This document shows positions 32,981 through 40,148 of a stretch of DNA of 64,000 nucleotides, in pieces. A program made the position numbers and the translations under genes. Source of the stretch: Microbacterium lacus (GTDB taxonomy: Bacteria > Actinomycetota > Actinomycetes > Actinomycetales > Microbacteriaceae); the NCBI RefSeq assembly GCF_002812805.1, contig NZ_NMUM01000022.1:1-64000 (forward strand), given 5' to 3'. Position 1 is the stretch's first letter, and each line of letters begins with the position of its first letter. The notes under the pieces were generated by a model that had not been told where the DNA came from, did not search any database, and saw only the letters and a list, made by a program, of their open reading frames with translations.

Positions 32981-33113
32981 TGTCCCACTTCTACCCGGTA
33001 TAGAGGTGTCAAGCCCTAGAAAGTGGGACACACCACCATCCCATGTCCCCTTTTCTCTCGGTATATCGACGATTTACCGAGAGAAAGTGGGACATGTAGC
33101 GCTAGAAGTGGGA
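32981..33113. repeat. Cluster of five TGTCCCACTT palindromic repeats
   Basis: Related copies of TGTCCCACTTTCT lie at 32981-33001 (+), 33018-33030 (-), 33042-33065 (+), 33075-33096 (-) and 33104-33113 (-). Copies three and four form a hairpin with arms of about 22 bases that include CTCTCGGTA, with a 9-10 base loop. The cluster fills the gap between the helicase-like operon and mscL. It may be a REP/MITE-like element or a cluster of binding sites. Confidence 0.75.
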
Positions 33114-33145
33114 AATGCGGGCACGGCAGCGGCATGCAGCGCGGG

Positions 33146-33577
33146 TCAGGCGCGCGGCGAGGGGCCGGACTGCTGCTTCTCGAGCAGATCGCGGATCTGC
33201 ACCAGGATCTCTTGCTCGGTCGGGAGCTTCGGCTCGTCTTCGGCCGCGCTGAGGCCCGCCCGAGCGGCGGCACGCTGCTTGAGGTGGTTCATCGGATAGA
33301 CGAACACGAAGTAGACAACGACCGCGACGGCGAAGAAGCTGATGACGGCGCTGATCAGGTCGCCGAGCGGGAACGTGACGGGCTGGCCGTAGATGCCGTT
33401 GATCGTCGGACCGAACTGGCCCATCGAATCAGCCTCAAAGAACAGCGCGACGATCGGATTGATGATGCTCGACACGATCGAGTTGACGATCGCGGTGAAG
33501 GCACCTCCGATGACGACGGCGACCGCGAGGTCGATGACATTGCCGCGGAGGATGAACTCCTTGAAACCCTTGATCAT
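33146..33577 (-). CDS. mscL: Large-conductance mechanosensitive channel
   Basis: A 143-residue MscL, the pressure-relief channel opened by osmotic downshock. The N-terminus MIKGFKEFILRGNVIDLAVAVVIG is characteristic. Two membrane helices span about residues 15-46 and 71-96, and a charged C-terminal helix (EQEILVQIRDLLEKQ) closes the protein. GGGAGGAG precedes the ATG. It lies downstream of fmdB on the same strand with a short gap. Confidence 0.95.
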   Translation of the reverse strand: MIKGFKEFILRGNVIDLAVAVVIGGAFTAIVNSIVSSIINPIVALFFEADSMGQFGPTINGIYGQPVTFPLGDLISAVISFFAVAVVVYFVFVYPMNHLKQRAAARAGLSAAEDEPKLPTEQEILVQIRDLLEKQQSGPSPRA

Positions 33578-33611
33578 GCGTTGCTCCTCCCTGCGTGCCC
33601 GGGGGCCCGCT

Positions 33612-33998
33612 TCACGAACCCGTCGAGGCGGGCGAGGACTTCGTCCCCGATGTCGATTCTGACGAAGACGACGACGATCCGCCACCCGAGCCCGAGCCCG
33701 AGCCCGAATCGGACTTCGTGGCAGAGCCGGACGAGCTCGACGATCCGGAGTCCGACTTCGCGGAAGAACCGGACGCATCGGACGATCCCGAGGACTTGCC
33801 CGCCGCGGCCTTCGCGTCGCCGGACCGCGAGTCCGTGCGGTAGAAGCCGCTCCCGTTGAATGTGACGCCGATCGAGCCGTACTGCTTACGCAATACGCCG
33901 CCGCACTCGGGGCACTCGGTCAGCGTCGGGTCGGTGAAGGCCTGGACGGCGTCGAAACGGTGGCCGCAGGACTTGCAGGCGTAGGCGTAGGTGGGCAT
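33612..33998 (-). CDS. FmdB-family zinc ribbon protein with Ser-rich tail
   Basis: The 128-residue protein begins with an FmdB zinc ribbon: C8-x2-C11 and C29-x2-C32 in MPTYAYACKSCGH and LTECPECGG, then the VTFNGSGFYRTD end of the family domain at about residue 56. The remaining 70 residues are low-complexity Ser, Gly, Ala and Lys, probably disordered. Zinc and nucleic-acid or protein binding is expected, with no proven function. It lies between the 5-FCL and mscL genes, a conserved order in this group. Confidence 0.85.
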   Translation of the reverse strand: MPTYAYACKSCGHRFDAVQAFTDPTLTECPECGGVLRKQYGSIGVTFNGSGFYRTDSRSGDAKAAAGKSSGSSDASGSSAKSDSGSSSSSGSATKSDSGSGSGSGGGSSSSSSESTSGTKSSPASTGS

Positions 33999-34021
33999 CG
34001 TGCTCCTGGTTCAGGCGTGGT

Positions 34022-34627
34022 TCAGCGCGCGGAGGGCGCAAAGGTGACGGTTCGAGACGGAGTGACCACGCCCGAGACGGGCTGATCGTGTACCTCGTGA
34101 GGCACCTCGTCGACGAGTTCCGAGTCGAAGATGACGGCGTAGACGGGCGGGCAGCGCTCCATCGAGCCGATGGTCTTGTCGAAGTATCCGCGTCCCCAGC
34201 CCATGCGCATGCCAGTCGCGTCGACGGCGGCGGCGGGGATGATCATCAGGTCGACGTCGTTGACGGCGATCGGTCCGAGAAGTTCGCCCACCGGTTCGGG
34301 AAGACCGAACATGCCCTCGGCGATGTCGCCTCCCGGGACGGCGACCGACCAATCGAGCAGTCCATCGGAGCGGCTGATCGGAAGAAGGACACGGATGCCG
34401 CGGGCCACCGCACGATCGACGAACTCGTGCGTGCCCGGCTCGGTCGACATGGAGAGAAAACACGAGATCGAGCGGGCGCCGTGCTGCTCCACCAGCTGGT
34501 CGAGACGGTCGGCGAGCGCGTGCTCCGCGTCGGCGCGTTGCGCGTCGGAGAGCAGCTGACGACGCTCGCGCAGGTCCGCGCGAAGCGCCCGCTTGACGTG
34601 ATCGACGTCTGTGGACACGGGCACCAT
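34022..34627 (-). CDS. 5-formyltetrahydrofolate cyclo-ligase
   Basis: A 201-residue MTHFS enzyme that converts 5-formyl-THF to 5,10-methenyl-THF using ATP. Family marks are KRALRADLRERRQLL at the start, RSISCFLSMSTEPGTHEFVD, LDLMIIPAAAVDATGMRMGWGRGYFDK (the ATP/folate loop GxGxGYFD) and a late VPHEVHDQPVSGVVTP segment. It heads a leftward group with fmdB and mscL and is divergent from galU. Confidence 0.92.
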   Translation of the reverse strand: MVPVSTDVDHVKRALRADLRERRQLLSDAQRADAEHALADRLDQLVEQHGARSISCFLSMSTEPGTHEFVDRAVARGIRVLLPISRSDGLLDWSVAVPGGDIAEGMFGLPEPVGELLGPIAVNDVDLMIIPAAAVDATGMRMGWGRGYFDKTIGSMERCPPVYAVIFDSELVDEVPHEVHDQPVSGVVTPSRTVTFAPSAR

Positions 34628-34713
34628 CTTAGGCGCGGTGGCGTTGCGGGAAGGTCGGGCCGGATGTCAACCCCGGTAATACGCGCGGTTCTCCGTCACG
34701 GCTTCCCGTTACG

Positions 34714-35610
34714 ATGGCCGACATGCCTCCTATGAAGTTCAAAGCCGTCATTCCTGCTGCCGGTCTCGGCACGCGCTTCCTTCCCGCCACGAAGGCGATG
34801 CCGAAGGAGATGCTGCCCGTCGTCGACAAGCCCGCGATCCAGTACGTGGTGGAGGAGGCAGCCCAGGCGGGCATCGACGACATCCTCGTCATCATCGGCC
34901 GTAACAAGAACGCCGTCGCGAACCACTTCGACTCGGTTCCCGAGCTCGAGGTCAAGCTGAAGGACAAGGGCGACCACGACCGCTTGCGTCGCGTGCTCGA
35001 GTCGAGCGATCTCGCCGACATCCACTTCGTCCGACAGGGTGAGCCGAAGGGGCTTGGACACGCAGTGCTGCGTGCCAAGAACCACGTCGGTGACCACTCA
35101 TTCGCCGTCCTGCTCGGTGACGACTTGATCGACGAGCGCGATGTGCTGCTGACGACGATGATGGCCGAGCACGAGCGCACCGGCGCGGCGATCGTCGCAC
35201 TCATGGAGGTCGACCCCGACCAGATCCACCTCTACGGCGCCGCGGACGTCGAGTCCACCGACAACGCGGATGTCGTCAAGGTCAAGGGTCTCGTCGAGAA
35301 GCCCAATCGCGAGGACGCCCCGTCGAACCTCGCCATCATCGGACGCTACGTACTGAGCCCCGCGATCTTCGAGGTGCTCGAGCACACAGAGCCCGGCAAG
35401 GGCGGCGAAATCCAGCTGACGGATGCGCTGCAGGAGGTCGCCGCAGACCCCAACGGCCCCGGCGTGTACGGCGTCGTGTTCCGCGGTCGTCGCTACGACA
35501 CCGGCGATAGGGTGGACTACATCAAGGCCATCGTGCAGCTCGCCGCCGACCGCGAGGATCTCGGTCCCGAGTTGCGTCCCTGGTTCAAGGAGTTCGCGGC
35601 GGGTCTGTAA
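34714..35610 (+). CDS. galU: UTP-glucose-1-phosphate uridylyltransferase
   Basis: A 298-residue GalU that makes UDP-glucose for cell-envelope glycans. The nucleotide-binding signature AAGLGTRFLPATKAMPKEML is near residue 12. PAIQYVVEEA, FAVLLGDDLID and VKGLVEKPNREDAPSNLAIIGRYVL follow in the usual order. Length is normal. It is divergent from the folate gene and followed at about 45 bases by a RimJ-like acetyltransferase. Confidence 0.95.
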   Translation: MADMPPMKFKAVIPAAGLGTRFLPATKAMPKEMLPVVDKPAIQYVVEEAAQAGIDDILVIIGRNKNAVANHFDSVPELEVKLKDKGDHDRLRRVLESSDLADIHFVRQGEPKGLGHAVLRAKNHVGDHSFAVLLGDDLIDERDVLLTTMMAEHERTGAAIVALMEVDPDQIHLYGAADVESTDNADVVKVKGLVEKPNREDAPSNLAIIGRYVLSPAIFEVLEHTEPGKGGEIQLTDALQEVAADPNGPGVYGVVFRGRRYDTGDRVDYIKAIVQLAADREDLGPELRPWFKEFAAGL

Positions 35611-35654
35611 GCCTCAGGTCTTACCGGCTTCGCCGCCCCGCAAGAGGAGTGGGC

Positions 35655-36296
35655 ATGGAGTTGTCCCTTCCGCGCGAGCACGGACCGATCTCGATCCGGC
35701 TGATCAAATCCCGCGACTCCCGCGTTCTGCAACAGGCCCTTCTCGATAACCGGGGCTGGTTGGAGCAGTGGGAGGCCACGAGCCCCGACGGGGTCGTGTC
35801 GCTCGATATGAGGCTCGGGATTCGCCGGCTGTTGCAGCAGTACCGTGATGGACTCGGTGTGCCCCTCGTCATGGAGCACAACGGAGAAGTCGCCGGCCAG
35901 CTGAACGTGTGGGGGATCGCCCGCGGCTCGCTGGCCTCGGCGACGATCGGCTACTGGGTCAGCGAGAGCTATGCGGGCCTCGGGATCACCCCGACCGCGG
36001 TCGCCCTGGCAACGGACCTGTGCTTCACCGAGCTGCGGCTGCATCGGATGGAGATCTGTATCCGCCCGGAGAACGCCGCGAGCCTGCGCGTGGTCGAGAA
36101 GCTCGGCTTCCGATACGAGGGCCTGCGTCGTCGCTACATCCACATCGACGGAGACTGGCGCGATCACTACGCGTTCGCCCTCACGCGCGAGGACGTCCCC
36201 TACGGGGTGCTCGAGCGCTGGGTCAGCGGCCAGACGCCGCGCGACGCGGCGAACATCCCCGAGGCGGACCGGAACGCGGCGGCATCGGACTCCTGA
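35655..36296 (+). CDS. RimJ/RimL-like GNAT acetyltransferase
   Basis: The 213-residue protein has the RimJ branch of the GNAT fold: GPISIRLIKSRDSRVLQQALL, EVAGQLNVWGIARG, SATIGYWVSESYAGLGITPTAVAL (acetyl-CoA loop) and IRPENAASLRVVEKLGFRYEGLRRRYIHIDGDWRDH. Such enzymes acetylate protein N-termini, for example ribosomal S5 or L12. AAGAGGAG before ATG 35655 decides the start over a GTG six bases upstream. The galU-rimJ order is common in actinobacteria. Confidence 0.88.
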   Translation: MELSLPREHGPISIRLIKSRDSRVLQQALLDNRGWLEQWEATSPDGVVSLDMRLGIRRLLQQYRDGLGVPLVMEHNGEVAGQLNVWGIARGSLASATIGYWVSESYAGLGITPTAVALATDLCFTELRLHRMEICIRPENAASLRVVEKLGFRYEGLRRRYIHIDGDWRDHYAFALTREDVPYGVLERWVSGQTPRDAANIPEADRNAAASDS

Positions 36297-36376
36297 CCGA
36301 CAGAGTTCTGAACGGTTGGTCCTGAGCGGCGCGACACGCCCGGTACATCCCGCTGTTCGCTGCGCGCTCGCATACC

Positions 36377-37294
36377 GTGGTCGGCATGGGCGGGCAGGTA
36401 TTGGGCGGTGGAGTGATCCTTCTGGTCGCCGTCGCGCTCTGGCTCGTCTACCTCGTGCCCACGTGGCACAGCCGGCACCAGTATTACGCCGCCGAACGCA
36501 ACGCCGTTCGTCTCAACCAGGCCATCCGGGTTCTCGCCGAGACGAGCGAAACGCCCGGCGAGGTGCGACTCGAACTCAACGCTCGCACGGCCCTCCAGCA
36601 GCAGCGCCTGGCGCGACGCCTCCAAGCCGAACACCAGTCCGCCGAGCTCGAAGAGTTGCGCGAGCAGGTCGCCCACGCACGATCCGCACCGCTTGCTCGC
36701 CGTGCCCGCGCACGCCGACGCGCGAGGCTCGTCGCCACGACACTCCTTCTCGTCGGACTGAGCGGCACCGGATTCGGCATCTGGCAGGTCGTTCAGGGCG
36801 GTGCGCAGACATTCTTGTGGGCCGGCGCGGCCTCGGTCGGACTCTCTCTGATCGTGCTGCAGCGGATGGCGCATGTTGCCGCTCGTGCCGCCGTTGCCGA
36901 CAGCGCCGCGGAGCAGCCCGTCGCCGTGCGGCGCGAAGCATCCGTCCAGGACCTCGCGCCCGCCATGCCGCAGCGCGAGTGGACGCCGCGGACCCTTCCG
37001 CAGCCCCTGGTGTCGTCCAACGGTTCGCGTGCGGCTGCTCAGCTCGACGCGGCCGACGCTCGCGAGGCTCTGCGCCGCGCGGCCCGCGAAGAGGCCCTGC
37101 GTACGCAGATCGAGCGCCAGCAGTCGCCCTCGCGCCCGCAGCGGATCGACCGCACGGTCGCCCGGGTGGAAGCGCAGGAAGCGCCCGCTGCATCCGTTGC
37201 CCCGGCGCGCTCACCGTACGCGGGCATGGGCGTCGTCGACGACGCCGAGATCGAAGCACACGTTCGCGCTCTCCTGCGCCAGCGCGCCGGCTGA
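36377..37294 (+). CDS. Membrane protein of unknown function
   Basis: The 305-residue protein has an N-terminal helix (about 7-25), a long charged stretch with coiled-coil character (about 55-110: LQQQRLARRLQAEHQSAELE) and two close membrane helices (about 118-160). The tail is Ala, Arg and Gln-rich with a short conserved end (YAGMGVVDDAEIEAHVRALL). Such proteins follow galU-rimJ in Microbacteriaceae. The start may also be ATG 36386. Function unknown. Confidence 0.75.
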   Translation: MVGMGGQVLGGGVILLVAVALWLVYLVPTWHSRHQYYAAERNAVRLNQAIRVLAETSETPGEVRLELNARTALQQQRLARRLQAEHQSAELEELREQVAHARSAPLARRARARRRARLVATTLLLVGLSGTGFGIWQVVQGGAQTFLWAGAASVGLSLIVLQRMAHVAARAAVADSAAEQPVAVRREASVQDLAPAMPQREWTPRTLPQPLVSSNGSRAAAQLDAADAREALRRAAREEALRTQIERQQSPSRPQRIDRTVARVEAQEAPAASVAPARSPYAGMGVVDDAEIEAHVRALLRQRAG

Positions 37295-37330
37295 CCGCCG
37301 TCGTTCGCGACGGTAACGGCTGCGCACGCA

Positions 37331-37364
37331 GAAGCGGCCCGCCCCCGGAGGTGCGAGCCGCTTC
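37331..37364. terminator. Hairpin between convergent genes
   Basis: Arms 37331-37338 (GAAGCGGC) and 37357-37364 are perfect 8-base complements. The hairpin lies 37 bases after the membrane-protein gene and 15 bases before the stop of the convergent CsbD gene. Confidence 0.6.
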
Positions 37365-37378
37365 GTCGTGCAGTTCTG

Positions 37379-37549
37379 CTAGTTGAAGGCGTCCTTGACG
37401 TTGTCGCCAGCCTTCTTCACGTCGGCCTTGGCCTGGTCGGCCTTGCCCTCCGCCTCGAGCTTGTCGTTGTCGGTCGCCTTGCCGAGGCCTTCCTTGGCCT
37501 TGCCGGTAAGGTCTTCGGCGCCGTGCTTGATCTTGTCTCCCATGCTCAT
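37379..37549 (-). CDS. CsbD-family stress protein
   Basis: The 56-residue CsbD protein MSMGDKIKHGAEDLTGKAKE continues with GKATDNDKLEAEGKADQAKA. It is hydrophilic and helical, and in Bacillus the family is under sigma-B general-stress control. AAAGGAG lies at good spacing before the ATG. A near-identical paralogue lies upstream at 37746-37919, so this is a tandem duplication. It borders the Asp23 stress cluster. Confidence 0.9.
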   Translation of the reverse strand: MSMGDKIKHGAEDLTGKAKEGLGKATDNDKLEAEGKADQAKADVKKAGDNVKDAFN

Positions 37550-37745
37550 GATGAGCTCCTTTCGATCAACGTGAACCCAGCCTGCGGGAAGCGCTCCCCA
37601 GATGAAACCGGGTTGTGGTAGCGAGCGAGCTCGTGATACGCCCCGTGGGCTGATGCGGTGAGACAGGAACGGCGTCCGCTCGAAGATGAGCAGACGCCGT
37701 AGGTGCACGCAATTCGGCGCGCTCCCTGTCGTACTAACTGTCGTG

Positions 37746-37919
37746 CTACTTGTCGAAGGCGTCCTTGACGTTGTCGCCGGCCTTCTTCACGTCGGCCTTG
37801 GCCTGGTCGGCCTTGCCCTCGGCGACGAGCTTGTCGTTGTCGGTCGCCTTGCCGACTGCTTCCTTCGCCTTACCGGCAAGGTCTTCGGCTCCGTGCTTGA
37901 TCTTGTCTCCGATACCCAT
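37746..37919 (-). CDS. CsbD-family stress protein, paralogue
   Basis: A 57-residue CsbD protein (MGIGDKIKHGAEDLAGKAKE, ending GDNVKDAFDK), differing from its neighbour by only a few residues and one extra C-terminal Lys. AAAGGA precedes the ATG. The two copies are separated by about 200 bases, so each probably has its own promoter. It sits 55 bases downstream of the DUF6286-like operon. A general-stress role is inferred from the family. Confidence 0.9.
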   Translation of the reverse strand: MGIGDKIKHGAEDLAGKAKEAVGKATDNDKLVAEGKADQAKADVKKAGDNVKDAFDK

Positions 37920-37974
37920 TGGGGGGGTCCTTTCTTCTTCTTTTCTCAGCCTGCTCCGATCAGGAGACAGGGCG

Positions 37975-38529
37975 TCAGTGGGTCGTTCTGGGTCGCGCGA
38001 TACTGCTCCGCACGCCGCTTGTGAGGTGCACAACGAGGGGGATGCGCGTGCCGATGACCTCATCGAGCCGGTCGATCGCGGCGCGGATGGCCGTTTGGAA
38101 CGCTGCCAAGTCCGGCCCGGGGCGAGCCTGAACCCGCACGAGGACGACGGCACCACCAGGGGTTCGGTGCGCGCTCGCCGACACAACCACGACATCCGGT
38201 GCATTCGCGAGTCGCTCGCGCAGAACGGACTGGACGACGGATGCGTCGATCGTCGCCCCCTCGATGCTCAGGGCCGTGGAGGTGCGGCCCCGACCCCGCG
38301 TCACGATCCAGGTGATCGCGAACAGCACCACCACGAGTGCCGCTCCCGCTACGGTCCACACGACGGGTGGCAGTGTCGCATCCGGCACAGCGAGCCCGAG
38401 GTCCTGCCGCGGGATCGTGAACCCGAGCGTGGGCGCGAAGGGCAGAGCGACCACGGCGGCGAGAGCCAGGGCGATCAACCCGATCACCGCGAGGATGATC
38501 CGGTTCGCGAGGCGGTTGGTGCGGGTCAT
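37975..38529 (-). CDS. DUF6286-like membrane protein of the Asp23 operon
   Basis: The 184-residue protein has two N-terminal membrane helices (about 9-30 and 55-77) and a soluble C-terminal alpha/beta domain (IEGATIDASVVQSVLRERLAN, VVVVSASAHRTPGGAVVLVRVQ). The layout resembles AmaP-type anchors that tether Asp23 proteins to the membrane in firmicutes. Its ATG overlaps the stop of the upstream gene by 4 bases. It is the last gene of the leftward operon. Confidence 0.75.
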   Translation of the reverse strand: MTRTNRLANRIILAVIGLIALALAAVVALPFAPTLGFTIPRQDLGLAVPDATLPPVVWTVAGAALVVVLFAITWIVTRGRGRTSTALSIEGATIDASVVQSVLRERLANAPDVVVVSASAHRTPGGAVVLVRVQARPGPDLAAFQTAIRAAIDRLDEVIGTRIPLVVHLTSGVRSSIARPRTTH

Positions 38530-39086
38530 GCGAGCACCCCCTGGCTGTCGACGGCGGTGCGGATGGTGAGGGTCCGAAGCGGCGTCACGGCTGCGACGGC
38601 TCGGGTCGCGTCATCCGTCGCCGAATCCGCGTTCACCGGGAACCCGGCAGACGGACGGACGCGCACGATCGCGCGGCGTCGGCCCACGGTCGTCGTGACC
38701 TGGTCGCGCGAGACTCCTGTGCTGAGGGCTGCGGCACGCGAGATGCCGCCCGCCATCACGTCGTCGTCGATCACGAAGACGGCGCGCTCGTCGCTGAGTT
38801 CGCGACGGGCCCGGCCGCCCGGCGCGAGCGCCAAGACGATCGACCAGATACCGAGAACGGCGAGAGCGGCGATGGCGGTGATGCTCCAGGGAGTGCCCGC
38901 CTGAACCGAGGTGATCAGGTCTGCCGGTGCGATCAGCAGTGCCGGCACCGACAGTGCGGCCAGGACGGCCTCGACGCCGACATATGCGGCGACGACGGCG
39001 ACAACACCGAGTGCGATCGATACCGCGACGCTCCGCGAACGGAATCGCATGCGACGGCTCAGCCGACGCTCGGTACGCGCGTTCAT
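38526..39086 (-). CDS. DUF6286-type membrane protein
   Basis: A 186-residue protein with a basic N-terminus (RRLSRRMRFRSR), two membrane helices (about 21-48 and 68-88) and a C-terminal domain containing DDVMAGGISRAAALSTGVSRDQVTT and RTLTIRTAVDSQGVLA. The same pattern is common beside Asp23 genes in actinobacteria. The ATG overlaps by 4 bases the TGA at the far end of the interrupted Asp23-like gene, showing that the normal operon had continuous coupling. Confidence 0.78.
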   Translation of the reverse strand: MNARTERRLSRRMRFRSRSVAVSIALGVVAVVAAYVGVEAVLAALSVPALLIAPADLITSVQAGTPWSITAIAALAVLGIWSIVLALAPGGRARRELSDERAVFVIDDDVMAGGISRAAALSTGVSRDQVTTTVGRRRAIVRVRPSAGFPVNADSATDDATRAVAAVTPLRTLTIRTAVDSQGVLA

Positions 39087-39415
39087 TGTGCTCTCTTCTC
39101 GCTTTCAGAGGTGATGTCGGTGACGCGGATGGTCACGTCGGTCAGGATGGCGCCGGTGAGTTCGGCGCCGGTCGTCAGGATGCGCTGCCGAGCGGACTCG
39201 ACGCGCTCGAGAACGGTCGAACCCGAGCCGGTGGCGTACACGGGCGCGCGGACCGCGACGGACAGCTAGCCGCTGTCGTCGCGGACGCGCACCCGGGTGC
39301 CCCGGGCCGTTCCGCCGAGCTCTTCGGCCGCGAGGGCTGAGAACACGGTCTCGATGGCCCGGGCGGTGATGACGACCCGGCCGGCGATGGGGCTACCCGA
39401 CGCGGACGCGGACAT
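39083..39415 (-). pseudogene. Asp23-like gene interrupted by in-frame TAG
   Basis: Translation from ATG 39415 gives 49 residues (start MSASASGSPIAGRVVITARA) and stops at TAG 39266-39268. The same frame then continues for 60 more codons (LSVAVRAPVYATGSG, TVLERVESARQRILT, LTDVTIRVTDI) to a TGA that overlaps the next ATG. The two halves together make a normal-length Asp23-like protein of about 110 residues. The break is one codon, compatible with CAG to TAG or similar. It is a recent nonsense mutation, a suppressed stop or a sequencing error. Confidence 0.85.
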
Positions 39416-39603
39416 CAGCCGACCCGGCGCCCACGGGCGGCGTCGACCGCCGCCCGCAGGTTGAGCTGGCCCGTCCAGACCGCACCGGCTACGCCGCCGA
39501 CGATCGCGAAGATCGCGACGAGGACGAATCCACCGAAGCCGAAGGCCAGCCACGCGAAGGCGAGCGCGATGCCCGCCGCGGTGCCCCAGATGATGGCGTT
39601 CAC
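39415..39603 (-). CDS. Small membrane protein of the Asp23 operon
   Basis: A 62-residue protein with one or two tight membrane helices (IIWGTAAGIALAFAWLAFGF, VLVAIFAIVGGVAGAVW) and a basic tail. It resembles the DUF2273-type small membrane proteins of asp23 operons. Its GTG overlaps the asp23 stop (GTGA) and its TGA overlaps the next ATG (TGATG), so it is tightly coupled on both sides. Confidence 0.75.
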   Translation of the reverse strand: MNAIIWGTAAGIALAFAWLAFGFGGFVLVAIFAIVGGVAGAVWTGQLNLRAAVDAARGRRVG

Positions 39604-40028
39604 TGGACTCGCGACTCCTCGACCTCATCGTCCTCGCCGGGCAGGTGCACGTCGACGACGGTCACGTTGATCTCGGCGACCTGCATGCCGACGAGGTCGG
39701 TGATGGCTTCTGCGACCGCGCGGCGAACAGCGGCCGCGACATCCTGAAGCGCCTGCGGGTAGTCGACGACGATCGAGATGTCGGCAGCGACCTCGGTCTC
39801 GCCGACCTCGACGCGCACGCCCTGGCCGTGATCCTTCGCGCCGACGACCTCGCGAAGGTTGCCGAGCACGCGTGCGGCGCCGCCACCCAGGGCGAAGACT
39901 CCGGGGACCTCGCTCGCGGCGATGCCGGCGATCTTCGCGACGACCGGGTCGACGATCGTCGTCTTACCGAGGCCCGTACCGGGGACGTTGTTCGTCGCGG
40001 CGGTGTTGGCGTTGATGGACTGAGCCAT
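39600..40028 (-). CDS. Asp23/Gls24 envelope stress protein
   Basis: The 142-residue protein opens the leftward stress operon. The Asp23 domain (about 22-130) shows IVDPVVAKIAGIAASEVPGV, ALGGGAARVLG, VRVEVGETEVAADISIVVDYP and the end VGMQVAEINVTVVDVHLP. In Staphylococcus Asp23 coats the membrane through AmaP and responds to cell-wall stress. AGGAGA is just before the ATG. The divergent sigma-factor gene is a likely regulator. Confidence 0.9.
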   Translation of the reverse strand: MAQSINANTAATNNVPGTGLGKTTIVDPVVAKIAGIAASEVPGVFALGGGAARVLGNLREVVGAKDHGQGVRVEVGETEVAADISIVVDYPQALQDVAAAVRRAVAEAITDLVGMQVAEINVTVVDVHLPGEDDEVEESRVQ

Positions 40029-40148
40029 GATTTTCTCCTTCGAGGCTCGCAGCTGGTGGCTGTTTTAGTGTGTGTCATAGGTAAGACGCACCGGCCCGGG
40101 AAAACGTCACGGTCGGTTCTCTGTGAGGATGCTGGGAGCACGGGCGAC

